From positions 157,813,152-157,877,151 of the forward strand of contig CP136066.1 in NCBI GenBank assembly GCA_032622095.1: DNA of 64,000 nt, given 5' to 3'. This stretch comes from Siphonodentalium dalli (lineage: Eukaryota; Mollusca; Scaphopoda; Gadilida; Siphonodentaliidae). Positions 1 through 11,544 of this stretch are shown piece after piece (position 1 is the first letter of the stretch; each line of letters starts with the position of its first letter). A program made the position numbers and the translations under genes. The notes below the pieces were generated by a model, which worked only from the letters and a program-made list of their open reading frames with translations, was not told where the DNA came from and did no database searches.

Positions 1-1344
1 CTTGACTGGAGCCATCGAAATGTCGCAGAATCAAGTTTCATTGGGAATCCCCATTTACCCATGCATGTGGGTCACACAAAGCAGTTTTTATCAGCCAATC
101 ATCACAGTCCATATATGACACGGTCACTGAAGGTGAAATGGCATTTTTTGGAGCCAATGTAGGATATATGTCTCCACACAGAGTCAATATTACGGAGAGA
201 AATTATAATACCACTTACATGTATATTCTGTTCTCATATTATGGGATCTATGCACATTCCTATTCCTTACATATAACTGGGTCCCTTAAGGATTGCATCT
301 CGATTTTAGAGTCTAACGTATGGAACTTGGCATACTGGTAGAGTGACAGTATACGTAACCCCTTACACTTTTATCATTTGATCTTTTATAATTTAAATCT
401 GTGATATATTGAACTCTTTACGCAGACAGCATGGACCAGTTACAAAACCCGTCTGGCAAATAACTTGAACAACCATATTTTTGCATGTTTTTCAAGATTT
501 TGTGTCCAATTTATAAACCCGAACAAACCAAATCATGGACAGGTGGGATCTGCCACTAAAAAAGATAGTAGTGTGTGGCAAATCTGCTCTGATATCAGGA
601 AGTACGCAATATGGTGGTATATGACCCTATGATTTGGTGAAAAGGATACTGGCGCACTGTGAGGTACTGAATGTAAAACAAATGAAAAGTTTATTTTCTG
701 GGAGCGGTATACTGGACTATTTATAAAACTGGCTGACAAATAAGAGTGATTGACCTTGGCCGTAACAGTTGACTTTGACCCTTCCTGTTTATTTTGGCCT
801 GATGATCTCTATAGGGCAATGCATCGTGACTTATGTATCGCCACAGATACCATAAAAAGTAATACTTAAAACAGTGATTATATATGAACTAAATGTTGTG
901 ACATTGTCACTCATCGTCTTATATCAAGTGTGGCATATATCAAATTCAGCGTGGTGACGGCGCCCTAACTATTCTGTATTGTGATGGGGATTGCTGTTAT
1001 GACTAATGCACTTATATATATATTTATTGTGGACCTCCAGTTTGGAGAAGAATATGTATAGTTCATGTAAATATAACAACAATATACAAAGTCGTGGGTT
1101 GATAATGTGATTATTGTCCTCGAATCACTTGGCACAAGATGAACAGAAATAATGAGACAATTAGTAACAAATAGACCAAAATAATACATTTTCCCCCAAT
1201 GACCTTGGTAATTTACCTTGAACCTATATGCCCTGGTGGCCCAGTCCGCTTGGTGGACCATAAATGAGTCAGATATGAGTTAACATAATTTCTGTAACCA
1301 CAGGTTCGTTGGCCTTTTAAATATTTCTTCAAATATTATATGTC

Positions 1345-1358
1345 GTTGCCATGGAAAC
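1345..1358. promoter_or_regulatory. Perfect RFX X-box-like palindrome
   Basis: GTTGCCATGGAAAC matches the RFX X-box consensus (GTNRCC, short spacer, RGNAAC). A second identical site lies at 1925-1938. It probably sits in repeat DNA, so function is unproven. Confidence 0.35.
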
Positions 1359-1924
1359 CTGATTTTATCACATGACCCCCCAACCCAAGCACCCTTCCAA
1401 AAAAAGTTTTTCTTATAAATAAGCAACATATATTTGAAGTCTCATGCTTTAGTCACTAAAATCACGATTCAACCCTTAAGGGACCACACTATAAGTATTT
1501 AATCTATACTTTACACAGAAGTACGATAGCTTGTGAAATAACAGATTTTTACCCATTTTGGAAAATGGTCACCAAGTTTAAAGGACTATATCTCATGACA
1601 GTCTTCCGGTTTCAATAACAACGCAGTTCTCCATGTAGCCTATATGCTATAGATTATTTCTGAGCAAAGATAACGTAATCAGAACTGATATATAAACTCT
1701 GTGGGTAGAAAACGTATGAATCGATATGAAAAATGCTATTATTTTGGTCAATGACCTTGACCTTTATACATGACCTTGACTTCTTGAGGTGAAATCTCCG
1801 GTGACAAAAGAAAGCCCACCAAGAGTAGCACCCCGTATCGATGCAAAGGTATACGTTCTGCTTTAAACTTTCTAGTTATAAACCATTATAGGCATATTTT
1901 TTATACCGGTCAAAAACACACTCC

Positions 1925-1938
1925 GTTGCCATGGAAAC
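1925..1938. promoter_or_regulatory. Second RFX X-box-like palindrome
   Basis: This is identical, base for base, to the site at 1345-1358 and 580 bp away. The spacing fits either a repeat unit or paired binding sites. Confidence 0.35.
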
Positions 1939-2151
1939 ACAATGTTTGACACTAAGCTACACTGCCCCAGTGAGCCCCAATACTGAGATACATTTCAGAT
2001 TGTAAGCTTTCGGAAAATTGTTGACAGAATTTGCCCACCAAATTGGTACCATTTTCGTTCCTGGCTAGTATACATTATTACTTTAACCCTTTCTTCATGA
2101 AATGAAAAGTTCCCTTAAAATTTTCACATAATAAGTTCAACATGCGTCCAC

Positions 2152-2311
2152 AGACAAGCCTTGAAATAGGGTGTCTGTCATTTGCAGAATGAGGTCACCA
2201 GAGGGTGAATTTAGTGATGCTACCCCGCATAGGGGGCTAGCATCACCAAATTCACCATCTGGGGACCTCATTCTGCAAATGACAGGCACACTATTTCAAG
2301 GCTTGTCCACA
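2152..2311. mobile_element. BIP hairpin element (short form)
   Basis: This is an inverted repeat of about 75-bp arms. CACAGACAAGCCTTGAAATA at the left returns inverted at the right, enclosing GTGTCTGTCATTTGCAGAATG and its inverse. It is the short single-hairpin form of the BIP family; the full form has a hairpin at each end and a spacer of about 200 bp. Confidence 0.8.
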
Positions 2312-2517
2312 GATAGGCCACAAATGAATATGAATCCTTATGAACTCTGCATTACCGTCTGCTTATTTTTCCTGAACATCTCTCCAAAAAGAATACTAAT
2401 TCCTTCCAATGTATACTTTAATGTTGTTGTTGTTGAAATCCACTGTTAACTCTCTGTTGAATACGGATTCATGTGCTTTATCCCCTCATGTACAGTAACT
2501 ACAAGTACTAATACTTT

Positions 2518-3110
2518 CTACTTCATAACGGAACAGTCTGATTTCCATGAACTGCCTTCTGGATAGTCATATTTATCCAATATTCCAATCAGTGGTATGA
2601 CATTGATGATTCTTTGATCAGCCTCTTCGCCAGTCTGCACGAACCTCAGCTCGATCTCATTTATCATTTCGTCCCTCTTGAGTATGGCATACTGTTTCCT
2701 TGCTACCGCATACACAGCTAGTTGTGGTTGGTTTCATTGATGAACCTTTTAAGCTGGAGTGACCTGATCTCAATCTGTTCATCTTGTGTTGTATTTGCCC
2801 ATCGTCGCTGATATGGGTTGTGGATGTTTTGAAATCAGTTGTAATTGGACAATTGGGGAATTAATAGCTCTTCCACTGGAACGTGCCCGTTGTAGATTGT
2901 ACCAAAGAAACAACTGCCATTTCATCATTATATTTTTCTGCATGGCCTTCTTCAAATCTGATATAGTGTTGTTATCTTTTAAATCTGAGTGCATCGTCTC
3001 AGATGCATGTGTTGCTATTTGGTCCCACCATCAGCTACATCATTTCCCTTGGTACTGATATGGCCTCAACCCATTTAATGTGTTCCTCTGCTCCACTGCT
3101 GATAAATTGT
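2518..3110 (-). pseudogene. Degenerate transposon-coding remnant
   Basis: Several broken minus-strand frames look coding. About 3035-3110 reads KGNDVADGGTK followed by a stop, which resembles the GNxxAD signature near the end of retroelement RNase H domains. The next stretch, 2779-2994, contains DLKDNNTISDLKKAMQKN and then MKWQ, a layout also seen after RNase H in non-LTR elements. Further on, 2518-2715 has YAILKRDEMINEIELRF, which resembles the '..LDxLIxELxxRF' segment of hAT-like transposases. I cannot tell whether this is one fossil or two. Stops and frameshifts make it non-functional. Confidence 0.3.
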
Positions 3111-3843
3111 AATGATATATGCCCATCGTGGCCAAATTGTCACTTAACACATGTGTAATTATAACACAGATACAATACATTACATAAACAAGATATGTCA
3201 ATTAACATAGAATCAGGAAAATACACATATATATACTGGTAGTATATATAATACATACATGACCCTAGAAATTGGCGATATATAGGGGGTAAATTTAGTC
3301 CAAATTGACTCCCGCTGCGCTCTGGGGCCAAACCATCGAGTTGCGGCACCTGTAAATCGGCGTCGTTTTTCGTGAGTAAAATGGATATATCTCATTACAC
3401 ACTGTTGCTTGTGTTGAGTTTCCTGCGGCACCCTGTAATGGTTTGGAAGTTTTGTCAGGAAGCTTGTTACCAGTCACTGTTTCTATAGCTGATTGACAAT
3501 AACATTTGTTACCCAATAGTAGAGTTTTACTTCGTAAATCATTGGGATTTAGAATTAACTGGTTAACCCCAATTCGCGTTCGTAACGCCACAACGAACTG
3601 TTGCCCGCCCTGAATGAACTGTTGCCCGGTTTGCAATCACGGTCAGCTTCCGTGACGTCGACGAGTGACCTGTTGCCCGACCCGAGCGAACTGTTGGCTG
3701 GCTCCGAGCGAACTGTTGACTGGCCCGAACGAACTGCATGGCGGTGTATTCCAGTTAGTTCTCATAATTCGAAATAACACTATTAAAGAGTGTGATTAAT
3801 TAGCAATGATCTGATTATATACAAGTAAATGTATTGGATAACA
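3111..3843. other. No gene; degenerate CGAACTGTTG short repeats
   Basis: From about 3590 to 3740 the phrase CGAACTGTTG, with a GCCCG or GCTGG follow-on, recurs at 20-30 bp intervals, a worn short tandem repeat. The rest is AT-rich sequence without recognised features. Confidence 0.45.
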
Positions 3844-3965
3844 AAGCAATTATTTCATGTGTCTTTTTGGGAACAGACAAAATTGTTGTCCATCGGTATC
3901 AGGAATGACTGATACCTCGGTACAACAATTTTGACTGTTCCCAAAAGACACATGAAATAATTGCT
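3844..3965. repeat. Palindrome with arms of about 55 bp
   Basis: GCAATTATTTCATGTGTCTT at the left returns inverted at the right end. The arms run to a loop of about 8 bp near 3901-3908 with few mismatches. The right arm abuts the target duplication of the element at 3975. Confidence 0.8.
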
Positions 3966-3974
3966 TAATGATGC

Positions 3975-4522
3975 AGGGGGGGGGGGGGTCGGAAAAAAAA
4001 TTCAGGCACGTATGGCATTTTTTCCCTTTCGATCATTTTTTGTACCCACCCACCCCCACCGCCAAATTTTTTTTCCGTTTACGGCAGTTTTTTCCGACCA
4101 TTTTTTGACACCCACCCCCCTTTTAACACTAAAACAGAGATTTGCGGGGGGAAATTCACTGTAAACAGCTGTATATGAATTTCTGTGCATACTATTTATC
4201 ATGGATGTTAACATGGACATGTAAATAGGAATGAGTCATTTTGAGGTCATTCGGCCAAAAAACATGGCTGCCAGCGGCCATCTTGGATTTCAAAATTTGC
4301 AACAAAATACAACACGATAACTGCCTGCAGTCAGTTTACCAGATAGAATTACATTATTTCTCTCATTCAAAGTGGTTTTGAAGCCCAACTCATTGCCAAA
4401 CACTAAAAAAAACAAGCAGAATTGTTTTTTTTAGTTGCGGAAAATATTGCTTGTTGGTGGCTTTGACCACCCACCCACCCCGGCATACGTGCCGGAAATT
4501 TGTTTTCACCCCCCCCCCCCTG
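3975..4522. mobile_element. G-run/C-run-ended element, copy 1
   Basis: The element starts AGGGGG and ends CCCCCTG. Behind the ends are inverted segments: CAGGCACGTATG near 4004 against CATACGTGCCGG near 4484. It is flanked by AATGATGC (3967-3974) and AATGATGT (4523-4530), an 8-bp target duplication with one mismatch, which fits hAT-like insertion. Positions 4185-4305 hold one inverted PRL-A unit (it reads CAAGATGGCCGCTGGCAGCC on the minus strand). A second copy is at 5267. No coding capacity was seen. Confidence 0.75.
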
Positions 4523-4532
4523 AATGATGTAG

Positions 4533-4837
4533 CTGTTCCTATTCTTCCTAACTCCTCTAGATATGACCATTTCGATGAAGTCAATACCAAGTAGCAGACC
4601 TGGTATCTCGTTGTGGTAGTTATGACTGTCCTTGCTAACGGATTTTGTAAAGAATAACTGGGTCTGAGTTGAGGCTATCTAGGTATATACTTTTATAACT
4701 GAATGGGAGAATCAATTTATAGTAAAGAAATGATTAATTCGTCCAGTATTTTTCAATATTTTTGGTTGTATACGTTCACACGGTTCGCAAAATTACCCTG
4801 AAAACTAGTGAGGAAATAGTGAATCTGACAAATTTGC
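4533..4837. other. No feature except a dispersed-repeat end
   Basis: About 4684-4730 (ACTTTTATAACTGAATGGGAG..) matches, inverted, a dispersed repeat end also seen near 47590 and 63890. Nothing else was recognised. Confidence 0.4.
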
Positions 4838-5195
4838 TTGCGCGTCACCGTATCTGGGAACTTCATTCTGCTTAGGCCTCGACTGCAATGGAGACCTTGC
4901 ATCAGATTGAAGTTCCCCAGTTGAAGTCGGTGATATTCACCCATTATAGTCACCTCGATTATGAATTTTATCTCCTGCGAATTAGGGGGTATAGAAACTG
5001 TACCGAAAGGAAATAGTCACCAAATAAACTGTCAATTTGAGACTATAGGTATACTTCCCAGAATATGAGGCATAAGCAGAATGGGATCCCAAGAGGGTGA
5101 GTTTTATGATGCTAGTCCGCAATGCGGGATAGCATCACTAAATTCACACTCTGGGAACCTCATTCTTCAAATGTCAGATACACCCCCATGCTTGC
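4838..5195. mobile_element. BIP element, left end incomplete
   Basis: The right hairpin (about 5075-5185) and the spacer (TCAGATTGAAGTTCCCCAGT, CACCTCGATTATG, TTGAGACTATAG) match other BIP copies. The left hairpin is reduced to one arm near 4857. Confidence 0.75.
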
Positions 5196-5266
5196 TGGCA
5201 CATTTCATACAATTATCCACAGGTGACTCTCTATATATTATATCTTAATTTTCTTCCATTTAATGC

Positions 5267-5730
5267 AGGTGGGGGGGGGGGGTCGGAAAAATGTTCAGGC
5301 ACGTATGCTTATTTTTTACTTTCGGCCCTTCTTGGGATCCATCCACCTACCCCCGCGTCCAAAAAAAATTTCCGTTTTCGGCAGTTTTTTCCGAACATTT
5401 TTGGACACCCACCCCCTTTTAACACTAAAACAGAGATTTGCTGGGCGAAATTCATTGTAAACATCTGTATATGAATTTATGTGCATACTATTAGTCATGG
5501 ATGTTAACGTTGACATGTAAATAAGAACGAGTCATTTTGAGGTCATTCGGCCCAAAAAAACATGCAATTTATGTTAATATTGACATATAGATGTGTTTTA
5601 AGCCAAACTCATTGCAAAAACAGTCAAAAAGTCTTGCAGGAAAAATATTTTTGAGTTGCGGAAAAAAATGTTTGTTGGTCCCATCGACCACCCACCCACC
5701 CCGGCATACGTGCCCGGAAAATCCCCCCTG
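5267..5730. mobile_element. G-run/C-run-ended element, copy 2
   Basis: Ends and interior match copy 1 at 3975, for example AACACTAAAACAGAGATTTG in both. It is flanked by perfect direct repeats TTTAATGC (5259-5266 and 5731-5738), the 8-bp target duplication. The captured PRL-A unit (about 5488-5562) is truncated relative to copy 1, so the two copies share one capture event. Confidence 0.8.
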
Positions 5731-5738
5731 TTTAATGC

Positions 5739-6274
5739 AGAGTATGAATTACGATACAGATAATATTAATGTCGATCAGAGAATGAGCAAAGAGACACTT
5801 TAAAATAATATAATAAACATGGACCCAATGGCTATTTGAAATTTCGCATAGTTCTAGAAGTATATGTTGGAATGGTCTATTTATCCGGATGGGTGTTCAC
5901 GAAATGTAAGCAGACGACAGATAGATGATCAGATAGAACAATTGCATTAGGATTTATGTTCATTGGTGGGAATGTTCTGAAAAACAGTTTGAGAGAATAC
6001 TTACAGTTTTTGTTTGAATACCGAAATATCTCATGGGTGTCTCTGAGTGTCTGGAAAGAAATCGAATTTTCTCGAGCGACTGCAAGCCGCCGCGACTGAA
6101 AATTCAATTTTTCTTTCCAGACACGAATGATTTGATGCAGCCTTATTTATGCTCAAAGTTGCTAAATTATGCATTATCACATTTAAATAGTACAGCAATT
6201 TGAACAATACTCGAAGAGAAACAACTGGTTGCCGACAAGCTACAGTGAAATAACGAAATCGTATTCCTCTCTGG
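5739..6274. other. No gene; one hairpin at 6048-6123
   Basis: TGTCTGGAAAGAAATCGAAT with its inverse 55 bp away forms a hairpin whose loop contains GCAAGCCGCCGCG. About 5870-5990 resembles the dispersed repeat at 47590. I see no gene. Confidence 0.45.
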
Positions 6275-6892
6275 CTTCTAAGAGATACATATATAGTATG
6301 ACGATATACTTCTAAGAGATACATATATAGTATGACGATATACTTTTAAGAGATACATATATAGTATGACGATATACTTTTAAGAGATACATATATAGCA
6401 TGACGATATACTTCTAAGAGATACATATATAGTATGACGATACACTTTTAAGAGATACATATATAGTATGACGATATACTTCTAAGAGATACATATATAG
6501 TATGACGATATACTTCTAAGAGATACATATATAGTATGACGATATACTTCTAAGAGATACATATATAGTATGAGGATATACTTTTAAGAGATACATATAT
6601 AGTATGAGGATATACTTCTAAGAGATACATATATAGTATGACGATATACTTCTAAGAGATACATATATAGTATGACGTTATACTTCTAAGAGATACATAT
6701 ATAGTATGAGGATATACTTTTAAGAGATACATATATAGTATGACGATATACTTTTAAGAGATACATATATGGTATGACGATATACTTCTAATAGATACAT
6801 ATATAGTATGACGATATACTTTTAAGAGATACATATATAGTATGACGATATACTTCTAATAGATACATATATAGTATGACGATATACTTTTC
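6275..6892. repeat. 34-bp minisatellite, 18 units
   Basis: The unit is (C/T)TAAGAGATACATATATAG plus TATGACGATATACTT, 34 bp. 'AGAGATACAT' starts at 6281 and its equivalent in the last unit starts at 6859, exactly 17 periods later. The units differ only by substitutions (CTT/TTT, GACG/GAGG, AAGAG/AATAG) with no net indel. Confidence 0.95.
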
Positions 6893-7111
6893 GGTAATTT
6901 TCCGCGTTTTTATAGGCAAGCATATAATAAAACTTATTATCAGAACACTTCCGAGGCGAACTTATATTGGAAAATGTAAAAAATTACTCGAAATGCTTCA
7001 AACTGCAAACGTAGGTCATTAAACCTGTTGTTGCAACTGTCAATCTGCATGGGATAGTGAGTGCCCACATCACTCCAAAACTTGTAGACATGAAATTTGC
7101 TCGGGTCTGGC

Positions 7112-7211
7112 NNNNNNNNNNNNNNNNNNNNNNNNNNNNNNNNNNNNNNNNNNNNNNNNNNNNNNNNNNNNNNNNNNNNNNNNNNNNNNNNNNNNNNNNN
7201 NNNNNNNNNNN
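7112..7211. other. Assembly gap (100 N)
   Basis: This is exactly 100 unknown bases, the usual placeholder for a scaffold gap of unknown length. It follows the minisatellite by 220 bp. Open frames crossing it have no meaning. Confidence 0.95.
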
Positions 7212-7366
7212 GAAAACTCAGTGCAGAGCAAATCTCATCAAAAGCTCTGGTGGCAGTCCTTGAGCTATTATCTGGGTCATGCAATTATCAGGATTCTATA
7301 CCCTAGTGTTCAAATAAATGTTCATTGAGGCTAATCAATTTCATCACATCTTTTCATCCTGCAAAT

Positions 7367-7712
7367 CATAAAATTCGCCCTCTGGGAACCACATTCTGCT
7401 TGGGACGCAACTTCTGGGAAGTATCTATAGTCTGAAATTAACATTGTTTTAGTTTTTCCCTTCTGGGAAGTTTTCTATATCCCTTAATTTGTAGAAGATA
7501 AAAGGCACAATCGAGGTGACTAATGGATAAACATCACAAATTTGAACTTGAGAAATTCAATCTGATCCTAGGTCTCCCATAGCAGTTGAGGCCTATTAAA
7601 GCAGAACTAGGTTCCCAGAGGGTGAATTTGGTGATGTTAGCCAATACCGTCACAAAATTCACACTCAAGGACCTCATTCCGCAAATGACAGACACACTAT
7701 TTGCAGCATTGT
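7367..7712. mobile_element. BIP element, inverted, left end truncated
   Basis: The spacer (GGGAAGTATCTATAGTCT, AATCGAGGTGACTAAT) and the right hairpin ending GACAGACACACTAT match BIP in inverse orientation. The left hairpin retains only its inner arm. The central TCCCATAGCAGTTGAGGCCT is present. Confidence 0.75.
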
Positions 7713-7825
7713 CAATCCAGGACATGGAAGAGCGAAACTTGTGACATACTTGATAACCTTTGACATGCAAGTAGAATATATTTAAAGGCATACATAGAGT
7801 TTGGTATTTTTAATGACTGTTCAAC

Positions 7826-7948
7826 TTAACCCTTTGAGTGCCAGGTCGATTTTTGTATCAACCCATATACCCTGTGCCAATGCATTCTCTTATATATGCG
7901 AGTCGACCATAGGTCGCCTCGCATATATAAGAGAATGTATTGGCCTAA

Positions 7949-7986
<38 letters not shown>

Positions 7987-8021
7987 TTTTAATAATTTAT
8001 TCTTATATTCTTTAACAGACT
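7826..8021. mobile_element. Chimeric TTAA element end, poly-T interrupted
   Basis: TTAA (7826-7829) is followed by CCCTTTGAGTGCCAGGTC and TTTTTGTATCAACCCATA, the terminus of the 44-bp-TIR element at 37962. The sequence then switches to a PAL-TTAA hairpin (GCCAATGCATTCTCTTATAT, centre TCGACCATAGGTCG), then a T run (7952-7981) and TTCTTTAACA as at 22845. The right terminus is missing. Confidence 0.65.
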
Positions 8022-8445
8022 CAATTATTTTTTGTTTCGCACATGGGCTTTGTTTAGCTAAAACAATCAATATCAGCCATACCAATATCGGCTGACATGT
8101 AAGTATTCCAAGAGTAGAGCTAGGACTCGATTCTAAAATCAACAGGTTTCTATTATCCTGAAGCTTTCTGCCTCAAGGCCTTCATCAGAATTTAAAGACC
8201 CATTTAATTTTCGAGTCACCGATTATTTTGTTATAGTTCCTTGATAGATGGTTTTAATACAATCTATGACATAAAATATGATTAAAATACTATAATTCAT
8301 TACATTTGGAATGTCTATGTCTCAGAAGGTGTCCATGCATAGTGTATTAAATAGAAAATAGTTGAAATCCTAGAAACATTTTGTCCGCTTCGCTCACAGA
8401 ATGCAACAGAATTCAAAACTAAGAAATATAGTTATTCCCCTTCCA
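8022..8445. other. No gene seen
   Basis: The minus strand around 8150-8190 reads TCTGATGAAGGCCTTGAGGC followed by AGAAAGCTTC, a phrase resembling retroelement flank motifs. No coding frame accompanies it. Confidence 0.4.
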
Positions 8446-8566
8446 TTGAAGAGCTTTCCGATGAATGGCAACAAGCCATATTTCCGACTAAATCCTGAAA
8501 AATTACCCATAATTCTGCTGTGGTTAAGTAGTCGATTATTTAAGGCATTACTGCACTAAATTATTT
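8446..8566. mobile_element. PAL-TA, right arm only
   Basis: AGCTTTCCGATGAATGGCAA through GGCATTACTG is one arm of the PAL-TA palindrome. The partner arm is absent here; a full copy begins 155 bp to the right. Confidence 0.8.
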
Positions 8567-8720
8567 GAATGACTAAACCGAAGAGAAAGCTGCACGTGAA
8601 GTTTTTAAATAGTATCACAACGCAACATACCTTTCTCGGACAGTCGTTCATTATTCCATTTCTAATTTCGGGATTTCAATGAATTCATATGGTGTAACGA
8701 GAGTTCGGACGTCGAATATT

Positions 8721-8932
8721 ACAGTAATGCTTTAAATAATCGACTCCCTATAACCACAGCAGAATTATGGGTAACTTTTCAGGATTTAGTCGGAAATATG
8801 GCTTGTTGCCATTCATTGGAAAGCTCTCACTGAGAGCTTTCTGATGAATGGCAACAGCCATATTTCCGACTAAATCCTGAAAAATTTCCATAATTCTGCT
8901 GTAGTTAAGGAGTCGATTATTTAGGGCATTAC
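8721..8932. mobile_element. PAL-TA palindrome, full length
   Basis: The left arm runs from ACAGTAATGC through CAGAATTATGGGTAAC to GGAAAGCTCTC; the right arm is its near-perfect inverse. The whole is about 212 bp with almost no loop. The TA-CAGT termini resemble Tc1/mariner-type insertion into TA. Confidence 0.9.
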
Positions 8933-8944
8933 ATTATGTGCTTC

Positions 8945-9110
8945 AAATTGTTTTTTTTTATGACTTCAAAGCATCTTTCCGGAACATGTAATGCACATAG
9001 AAATGTAGTTCAAGTGTTTATCCACCTATTTCGATACAAGGAAAAATTAAAAGGTGAATATTATTAGGTGTATTTTGCAGCGCAAACCGCCATGTGGCTT
9101 TAAAAGTACA
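8945..9110. repeat. Dispersed repeat shared with 51507-51670
   Basis: GGTGAATATTATTAGGTGTA, TAGTTCAAGT and CCATGTGGCTTTAAAA align in order with 51507-51670 over about 165 bp at moderate identity. The class is unknown; I see no ends or coding. Confidence 0.7.
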
Positions 9111-9298
9111 AGTTCTATTGTCAGATGAAATAATCACACACAATGTGATTGACCCTGGGGTGTTTTTGAGTTTGCAGACGTTTTAATACACTGGTAATTG
9201 TATGTTAGTGTTTATGACATGGATTCTGTAAATGCTTATGACTTATGGATTATGTCAGTGTTATTGACCGCAATAGTTTACAGACCTGTATATTAATG

Positions 9299-11544
9299 AA
9301 AGAGTCAATGACACTAAAGCTCAACTTGGAGAGGGGTTAATGTTAAATGTTACAGTTAATGGACGATAAGGAATGCGAAAAGTTGGTATGTCTATGTATT
9401 CTAGAGGTCACCCCAATGATCAATATGAAGTTTGTGATGACCGGATGAGGGATGTGGCCTGTATGGTGTGCAAACAGATTTTTAAAATGAAAGTGTTAAT
9501 GACACTTTAGCTCAACTTTGAAAGGGAATAATTTCATATGTTACAGTCAATGGAGTGATTAGGAATGCGGAAAGTTAAAAGGTCCAAGTAATAATAGATT
9601 ATCAACATGAAAAAATACATATAAAGTGAAATCCAAGATGGTTGCTGGCGGCTATGTTTTCTAATGAAATTCAAAAACATTTGATAGCTTCCATCTAGTA
9701 GATCAATATCAAGATTATTGTGAAGTTTGGTGATGATCGGATGAGGGAAGTGGACTGTAGAGTGTGCCAAACAGTGTTCGCGCTGGACCGAAAAATCTTG
9801 TGGCCAAAAGTTTAGCCAAATGAAAATTTTATTAGCCAAATGAAAAATACTTTGGCCAAATTAAAAACAACTTTGGCCAAATTAAATCCTCATTTTCTGG
9901 GCAGTTCACAATTAATGACTAAAATATTTGTTTTAAACTTTATTTGTTACTCAGAATAAAAACATAATTAAAACAACAAAAACAACTTTAAAAACAATAT
10001 TACGATATTCGCAAAATTGAAACAAAATTTTATATAATTATAATCACACAAATCCGCTAAACCAATTGTAATAACTCTTATGTCGATGACACCATGACAG
10101 TCGCTAACTATTGCCTATTATAGTAAGGTGATAACTGTTATATCTATTGTCTTCAAACCTTTTATGGTGTGAAGCCAGGTTATTAGACGGGACGCAGTTT
10201 ATGACACATTACGTAACCATTGAGTTAAGAACTGATCGTCTGTAAGGAACAAAGCATTTAGGTAATTTATCTTACAGACTGCCTAATCAACACAAAATTA
10301 CATAACCAGTATATAGCTTAAGTGTTTTGACGATTAGGCTGGTTAAATATTAGAGGTTACCTTTTGCTGTCTTTGTACGTCTTGAATGTCGATCTATTCA
10401 GCGCTTTTTTAGTTAGCTTTCCGACTCCATGCTTTCCGTCTCCATTTGGGATAAAAAAAAGTTTAGCCAAATGAAATTTTTATTAGCCAAATTCGAAAAA
10501 GATTGGCCATTGGCTAATTTGGCTACCGACAGCGCGAACCCTGGTGTCAAAGGATTTAGTCATGCAAAGAATAAAATCCAAGATGGCTGTCAGCAGACAT
10601 GATTTATGGCCGAATGACCCCAAAATGACTCTTTCCCATCTACATGTCAATGTTAACAGCCATGACAAATTTCATGATGATACGACCAAAGGTACGACAT
10701 GACCTGCAATACATGCCAAAGGATTTAGTCATGCAAAGAGTAAATTCCAAGATGGCTGCCAGCAGACATGTTTTATGGCCGAATGAGTCGGAATGACCCC
10801 AAAATGAAATGTTCCCATCTGCATGTCAATATTAACCTCCACGACAAATTTCATGATGATCAGACGAAAACTCCGGTGTCTAGCCCGTGTTAATGGATTG
10901 AATTTTGAAATCCAAGATGGCCACTGGCAGCCATGTTTTTATGCTGAATGACGCCAAAATGACTCAATCCCATCTAGATATGAATGTCAACATCCATGAC
11001 AAATTTCATGATGATCCGGCCAAAGGTACGACCTGTAGCCCGTGCCAAGGAATTAGTCGTGCAAAGAGTAAAATCCATGATGGCTGCCGGCGGCCATGTT
11101 TTATGGCCGAATGACCCCAAAATGACTTGTTCCCATCTACATGTCAATATTAACATTCGTGACAAATTAAAATGATGATCAGACGAAGAGTACGACCTGT
11201 AGCACGTGCTAATGGATTGCATTTTGAAATCCGAGAATGCTGAATGATCGACCCCCAAAATTACTCGCTCCCATTTGCATGTCAATGTTAACTTCCATGA
11301 CAGATTTCATGATGATCCGACCAAAGGTACAACCTGTAGCCTGTGTCAAAGGATTTAGTCATACAAAGAGTAAAATCCAAGATGGCAGCCAGTGGCCATG
11401 TTTTATGGTGGAATGGCCCCAAAATGACTCGCTCCCATCTACATGTCAATATTAACTTCCACGACAAATTTCATGATGATCAGACAAACACTCCGGCCTG
11501 TAGCCCATGCTAATGAATTGGATTTTGAAATCCAAGATGGCCAC
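9299..11544. mobile_element. PRL-A pearl-like array, split by a hAT-like MITE
   Basis: Two starts (9299 and 9482) carry a palindrome of the type AAGTGTTAATGACACTTTAG with a nearby TTACAGT(C/T)AATGGA. A core of roughly 150-165-bp units follows, marked by AAATCCAAGATGGC, GAATGACCCCAAAATGACT, CCCATCTACATGTCAATATT and ATTTCATGATGATC. About six units are present after the insertion at 9772-10543. The right end is lost where PAL-TTAA begins. The layout matches pearl elements, which are regarded as non-autonomous Helitron relatives (family knowledge). Confidence 0.75.
9772..10543. mobile_element. hAT-like MITE, CAGKGTTCGCGCTG ends
   Basis: Termini are CAGTGTTCGCGCTG and CAGCGCGAACCCTG. Flanking 8-mers are GTGCCAAA (9764-9771) and GTGTCAAA (10544-10551). 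The target is the PRL-A phrase 'cccgtgccaaaggatttag', so the empty site can be read from sister units. Subterminal TTAGCCAAATGAAA motifs are repeated. No transposase. Sister copies are at 55521 and 56302. Confidence 0.9.

Larger units (their letters stand above)
1..2151. other. No gene; old dispersed repeat sequence
   Basis: I see no exon or intact element in this stretch. It is AT-rich. Motifs such as TGACCTTGACC recur (near 1205 and twice in 1750-1780), as they do in other repeats of this window (40600, 46440). 'ggactatttataaa' near 713 recurs near 35386. This suggests diverged copies of dispersed tandem-core repeats. Open frames here are short and lack recognisable domains. Confidence 0.5.

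Noticed and set aside
1745-1785. TGACCTTGACC motifs as nuclear receptor response elements
   Set aside because: The same words recur in several dispersed repeats in the window, and no promoter is nearby.
7057-7306. Open frames across the N gap
   Set aside because: They exist only because N codons are not read as stops.
8150-8200. CTGATGAAGGCCTTGAGGC-type phrase as a Penelope-like or DIRS element
   Set aside because: No reverse transcriptase or terminal structure is present nearby; one short phrase is not enough.
9299-11544. CRISPR-like array from regularly spaced repeats
   Set aside because: Units are wholly repeated with no unique spacers, and the DNA is eukaryotic; PRL-A explains it.
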